64,000 bases of DNA from NCBI RefSeq assembly GCF_001485215.1, contig NZ_BBWW01000001.1, positions 5,208,001-5,272,000 on the forward strand, given 5' to 3'. The first letter of the stretch is position 1; every line of letters begins with the position of its first letter. Position numbers and translations under genes: made by a program. Source of the DNA: Leptolyngbya sp. NIES-2104 (GTDB lineage: Bacteria > Cyanobacteriota > Cyanobacteriia > Leptolyngbyales > Leptolyngbyaceae). The notes beneath the pieces are model-generated. The model was not told the origin of the DNA. It ran no database searches and worked only from the letters and a program-made list of their open reading frames with translations. This document shows positions 60,801 through 64,000 of the stretch, one piece after another.

Positions 60801-63146
60801 ATGTTTTTTGATTCGGAGCGTTTGATTTTGTCTCAAACCGTTTTACCCCCTACAACTGAAACCACCGAAACCGTCACGATCGATGTCACCGGAATGAAGT
60901 GTGCCGGGTGCGTTCGAGCCGTCGAAAAACAACTCACCCAGCAACCCGGAGTCAAGTCCGCCACCGTGAATCTAGTCACAGAACTCGCCACAGTCGAATG
61001 TGACTCGTCGATCGATCCGGACACTCTCGCCGCCAAACTCACCGAAGCAGGCTTCCCCAGCCAACCCCGCACCGCAGAACAGTTCGAGACTCCCGATCTA
61101 GCCGAACGCCGACAAGCCGAAATGCAGCGGCAAACTCGACAACTCGCGATCGCATCGCTCCTTCTAGTCTTTTCTACGATCGGTCATCTCCACATCAATT
61201 TTCTCGAACTCAGTAACGTCTGGTTTCACTGCGGGTTAGCGATCGCGGCTCTCGCTTTTCCGGGTCGATCGATGATCGTAGATGGTTGGCAAGGTCTGCG
61301 CCGCAATGCCCCGAATATGAACACGCTCGTGAGTTTGGGAACGCTGACCGCTTTTACTGCCAGTTTCGTCGCGTTAATTTTCCCTCAGTTGGGCTGGGAA
61401 TGTTTCTTCGATGAACCCGTGATGCTGGTCGGTTTCATCTTGCTTGGTCGAACCCTCGAACAACGGGCACGAGGACAAGCCGCCGCCGCTCTTCAGTCCT
61501 TAGCTGCCCTTCAACCTCGATCGGCAAGACTCATCGGCAAAAATGGCGCAACTCAAACCGGGATCGAAATCCCGATCGCGCATGTCCGCATCGGTGAATG
61601 GCTTCAAGTTCTGCCCAGCGAACAGATCCCCGTCGATGGCGAAATCGTGAACGGCGAAACCACGATCGATGAATCGCTCCTCACAGGCGAATCGATCCCC
61701 GTTCAAAAACAACCCGGTGATCTCGTCGTCGCAGGCACCCTGAATCAATCGGGCGCGATCGTGATTCAAGTCACCCGCGTTGGCAAAGATACGACCCTCG
61801 CACGCATCATCAATTTAGTCGAATCAGCTCAAGCCCGCAAAGCTCCGATTCAAAAATTAGCCGACACGATCGCAGGTTACTTTACTTACGGAGTCTTATC
61901 GATCGCGCTCTTCACGTTCTTATTCTGGGAATTCATTGGCACTAAGATTTGGACGAATCTACCGCAATGGACGATCGGGTTAGAACACGCTCACGATATG
62001 GGCATGATGGCGCATCCTTCCCCGATGTTGCTCAGTTTGAAACTCGCGATCGCAGTTCTCGTCATCGCTTGCCCTTGTGCCCTCGGACTCGCAACCCCGA
62101 CTGCAATTCTCGTCGGTTCAGGAGTTGGAGCCGAACGCGGGCTGTTAATTCGAGGCGGCGACGTTCTAGAGCAAGTACATTATCTCGATACGATCGTCTT
62201 TGACAAAACCGGAACGCTAACCACCGGAAAGCCCGTCGTTACAGATGTAATCGGAAACGATAACATTCTCCAAATCGCTGCCACAGTCGAAAGCGGAACA
62301 AAACACCCGCTTGCCGCCGCAATTCTACAAGCCGCCAAAGATCTACCGCTTCTCCCTGCCCAAGACTTCTACACCGAGGCAGGATACGGCGTTTCAGCTA
62401 AAGTTGAACTCGATTCGGTTCAGCAGCAAGTTCTCCTTGGAACGGCTCAATGGTTGGAGATGAATCAAATCGCGATTCCCGAAACGCTGCGATCGCAATC
62501 TGATCAACTCGCTTCTGAAGGAAAAACGATCGTCTACATCGCGTCTCAAACCTCGATCGGTTTAATCGCCGTTTCAGATGCGCTCAGACCCGATGCGAAA
62601 AAAACGATCGGAGCACTGAAAAATCTCAACCTCCGAGTCTTAATGCTGAGCGGCGATCGACAAATTACCGCTCAAGCGATCGCGAAAGATCTCGGTCTAT
62701 CCGATGTTCTAGCCGAAATCCCCCCAGACGGAAAAGCGAACACGATCGCCCAACTCCAAGCCGAAGGGCATCACGTCGGAATGGTCGGAGACGGAATCAA
62801 TGACGCGCCTGCCCTCGCTCAAGCCGATGTCGGAATCGCTCTAAAATCTGGAACCGATGTCGCGATCGAAACGGCGGGAATCGTCCTAATGCGCGATCGA
62901 CTCAGTGACGTGGTTGAATCAATTCGCCTCAGTCGCGCCACTTTCGCCAAAATCCAGCAAAATCTATTCTGGGCATTCGCCTACAACCTGCTTGGAATCC
63001 CGATCGCAGCAGGCATACTACTCCCGGCATTTGGAATTCTACTGAGTCCTGCCGCAGCAGGCGCATTCATGGCATTTAGCTCAGTCAGTGTCGTGACAAA
63101 CTCTCTATTGTTACGACGCTTTTCAAAATCGTCACACGCACAATAA
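60801..63146 (+). CDS. Heavy-metal P-type ATPase, copper type (PacS/CtaA-like)
   Basis: This P1B-type ATPase of about 781 residues moves monovalent copper across a membrane; in cyanobacteria CtaA serves the cell membrane and PacS the thylakoid. The N-terminal HMA domain has GMKCAGC (C34, C37). The membrane motif CPC is at C424-P425-C426 in IACPCALGLATP, the phosphorylated D468 in DKTGT, and the HP motif in TKHPLAAA; GDGINDAPAL is the hinge. ATG 60801 has AGGAG directly before it, too close for a good site, so a TTG at 60828 is a real alternative start. PacS and CtaA cannot be separated by eye. Confidence 0.93.
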   Translation: MFFDSERLILSQTVLPPTTETTETVTIDVTGMKCAGCVRAVEKQLTQQPGVKSATVNLVTELATVECDSSIDPDTLAAKLTEAGFPSQPRTAEQFETPDLAERRQAEMQRQTRQLAIASLLLVFSTIGHLHINFLELSNVWFHCGLAIAALAFPGRSMIVDGWQGLRRNAPNMNTLVSLGTLTAFTASFVALIFPQLGWECFFDEPVMLVGFILLGRTLEQRARGQAAAALQSLAALQPRSARLIGKNGATQTGIEIPIAHVRIGEWLQVLPSEQIPVDGEIVNGETTIDESLLTGESIPVQKQPGDLVVAGTLNQSGAIVIQVTRVGKDTTLARIINLVESAQARKAPIQKLADTIAGYFTYGVLSIALFTFLFWEFIGTKIWTNLPQWTIGLEHAHDMGMMAHPSPMLLSLKLAIAVLVIACPCALGLATPTAILVGSGVGAERGLLIRGGDVLEQVHYLDTIVFDKTGTLTTGKPVVTDVIGNDNILQIAATVESGTKHPLAAAILQAAKDLPLLPAQDFYTEAGYGVSAKVELDSVQQQVLLGTAQWLEMNQIAIPETLRSQSDQLASEGKTIVYIASQTSIGLIAVSDALRPDAKKTIGALKNLNLRVLMLSGDRQITAQAIAKDLGLSDVLAEIPPDGKANTIAQLQAEGHHVGMVGDGINDAPALAQADVGIALKSGTDVAIETAGIVLMRDRLSDVVESIRLSRATFAKIQQNLFWAFAYNLLGIPIAAGILLPAFGILLSPAAAGAFMAFSSVSVVTNSLLLRRFSKSSHAQ

Positions 63147-63257
63147 TCGGTTAGATTAGGTGAGGTTTAAATCGATCTCCGATCGGTTTGATTGACTACA
63201 ATAAACCTTCAAGAGTCACGAGTATCAAATAATGTCGGTACTCATACTGTGTTCCTC

Positions 63258-63271
63258 CGGGCAAGCCCGGT
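63258..63271. promoter_or_regulatory. Short GC hairpin in the spacer before the FHA gene
   Basis: CCGGGC-AA-GCCCGG at 63258-63271 is a perfect inverted repeat. It is the only clear structure in the 185-bp spacer and could terminate the ATPase transcript, although no T-tract follows directly. Confidence 0.35.
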
Positions 63272-63331
63272 CTATCTTGTCTAGGTCAGTCAATTCTTTG
63301 TCGTTCACCCACCCCTTAAATTCGAGTGTCA

Positions 63332-63760
63332 ATGCCCTCAGAACCGCATCAAAACCACCTCATCATTATCGAAGACGATAAAGGTCGCCGGGAGTTTGTG
63401 TTAGATGCCCCGGTTTATTCGATCGGACGCGATCCCAAATGTGATATTCGTCTAGTCTCCCAATTCGTCTCTCGTCGTCACGCCACCCTGCTCCAATTGC
63501 CTAACGAAGACGGTACACACTACTACCGCATCGTAGACGGCAACCTCAAAGGCAAACCGAGCGCGAATGGTCTACTGATCAACGGTCGCAAATTGCAACA
63601 GTGCGACCTCCGCAACCAAGACGAAATTGTATTTGGTCCACAAGTCCGAGCAATCTACTATCTACTGAAGCGCGATGCGGTGCTAACGGTTCCCCCTGAC
63701 GAATTCGACATTACGTTAATCAGTCCGAACATGGTGGGCGATCCAGAAGACGACGATTAA
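63332..63760 (+). CDS. FHA-domain protein
   Basis: This 142-residue protein consists of one forkhead-associated domain that binds phosphothreonine peptides. The signature residues are present: YSIGRDPKCDIRL (G-R), FVSRRHATLL (S-x-x-H), and SANGLLINGRKL (N-G). It ends with an acidic tail (MVGDPEDDD). I choose ATG 63332 (MPSEPHQ) since the GTG at 63326 would add only two residues. It probably reads a serine/threonine kinase signal, but no such kinase is in the window. It is the last complete gene on the plus strand. Confidence 0.9.
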   Translation: MPSEPHQNHLIIIEDDKGRREFVLDAPVYSIGRDPKCDIRLVSQFVSRRHATLLQLPNEDGTHYYRIVDGNLKGKPSANGLLINGRKLQQCDLRNQDEIVFGPQVRAIYYLLKRDAVLTVPPDEFDITLISPNMVGDPEDDD

Positions 63761-63828
63761 GCGAACAGCGATCGTATTCAAGGAGAGAACTGCTGCGATC
63801 GCGAGATTCTTCTGATGAACTGCGATCG

Positions 63829-64000
63829 TTATTCCCCTCGACGCTTTAAGGCTGCAACGATTTCCTCAATTTCTGCTGCTGCAATCGCATCTTGATCTGA
63901 TTTTGAATAGATTGTCAGTAAAACAATCTTGGCTGAGGAAACAACTTGATAAATCAGACGGTATCCTCCGCTTTTCCCTCTTTGAGCATCGCTGTTTCTG
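63829..64000 (-). CDS. RelE/ParE-like toxin, C-terminal part (cut by window edge)
   Basis: The minus strand frame from the window edge to the TAA at 63829-63831 reads RNSDAQRGKSGGYRLIYQVV, then SSAKIVLLTIYSKSDQDAIA and AAEIEEIVAALKRRGE. The GKSGGYRLIYQV...LLTIYSKSDQ pattern is the C-terminal half of RelE/ParE-superfamily toxins, which cleave ribosome-bound mRNA or poison gyrase. Its N-terminus and any antitoxin gene lie beyond 64000 or are missing; no antitoxin gene is seen on its 3' side. Confidence in the family is good, in activity low. Confidence 0.75.
   Translation of the reverse strand, partial: RNSDAQRGKSGGYRLIYQVVSSAKIVLLTIYSKSDQDAIAAAEIEEIVAALKRRGE

Noticed and set aside
63781-63828. 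An antitoxin gene on the 3' side of the RelE/ParE-like fragment
   Set aside because: The spacer is under 50 bp and holds only HIP1-like GCGATCGC sequences, with no open frame.

Overview
The window comes from a cyanobacterial chromosome. The octamer GCGATCGC (HIP1) recurs throughout, inside and between genes, and the gene content is typical: a GlpX-type fructose/sedoheptulose bisphosphatase, an RRM-type Rbp protein, a pst phosphate transporter behind a cyanobacterial-style Pho box, and families common in cyanobacteria such as DUF1400, DUF3611 and DUF2993. Genus cannot be fixed from sequence alone; a filamentous Leptolyngbya-like organism is only a guess. No rRNA, prophage, CRISPR array or replication origin is visible. 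One tRNA, tRNA-Leu(CAG), is present.

Layout. 0-16.6 kb is mostly housekeeping: glpX, hemA, surE-pfkA (stop and start codons overlap), era, murA, tRNA-Leu, mdh, glgX, a DUF433/DUF5615 toxin-antitoxin pair, ddl, a TauD-type dioxygenase and an alpha/beta hydrolase. 17-21 kb holds a DUF1003 protein, a cadD-like transporter gene broken by two frameshifts, an XdhC-like protein, a Sua5/YrdC protein and a DUF2993 protein. 21-25 kb is the pstSCAB operon. 25.5-33 kb holds an rbp gene, a DUF937 protein, a membrane GTPase, a rhodanese-like protein without the catalytic cysteine, an M23 peptidase, a methyltransferase and trpB. 33.7-50 kb is an envelope and stress region: a frameshifted GH63-like glucosidase, HdeD-like, DUF3611 and two tandem DUF1400 proteins (one split by an IS3-family element), a class 3 lipase, a YihY/BrkB protein, a 1210-residue membrane hydrolase, response regulators and an MscS channel. 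50.5-64 kb holds a receiver-winged helix-Hpt protein, a thioredoxin-like ferredoxin, a CobW-type GTPase, cysS, a tldD/pmbA pair, small membrane proteins, a copper-type P-ATPase, an FHA protein and the 3' end of a RelE/ParE-like toxin gene.

The most interesting signal is a 17-bp motif, TCYTAYVAGTTTCATAT, present four times between 37.2 and 47.6 kb. Each copy lies 61-162 bp upstream of a gene start and reads in the same orientation as that gene: the HdeD-like gene, the DUF1400 operon, the 1210-residue hydrolase operon and the receiver-MscS pair. This suggests an undescribed co-regulated envelope-stress regulon made of a mechanosensitive channel, YihY, HdeD, lipase/hydrolases and DUF1400 proteins. 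Second is a family of roughly 200-bp interspersed palindromes (at least seven full or partial copies) with matched arm changes between copies and two internal hairpins. Third is an IS3-family insertion whose 3-bp target duplication, slippery frameshift heptamer and interrupted gene can all be read exactly.
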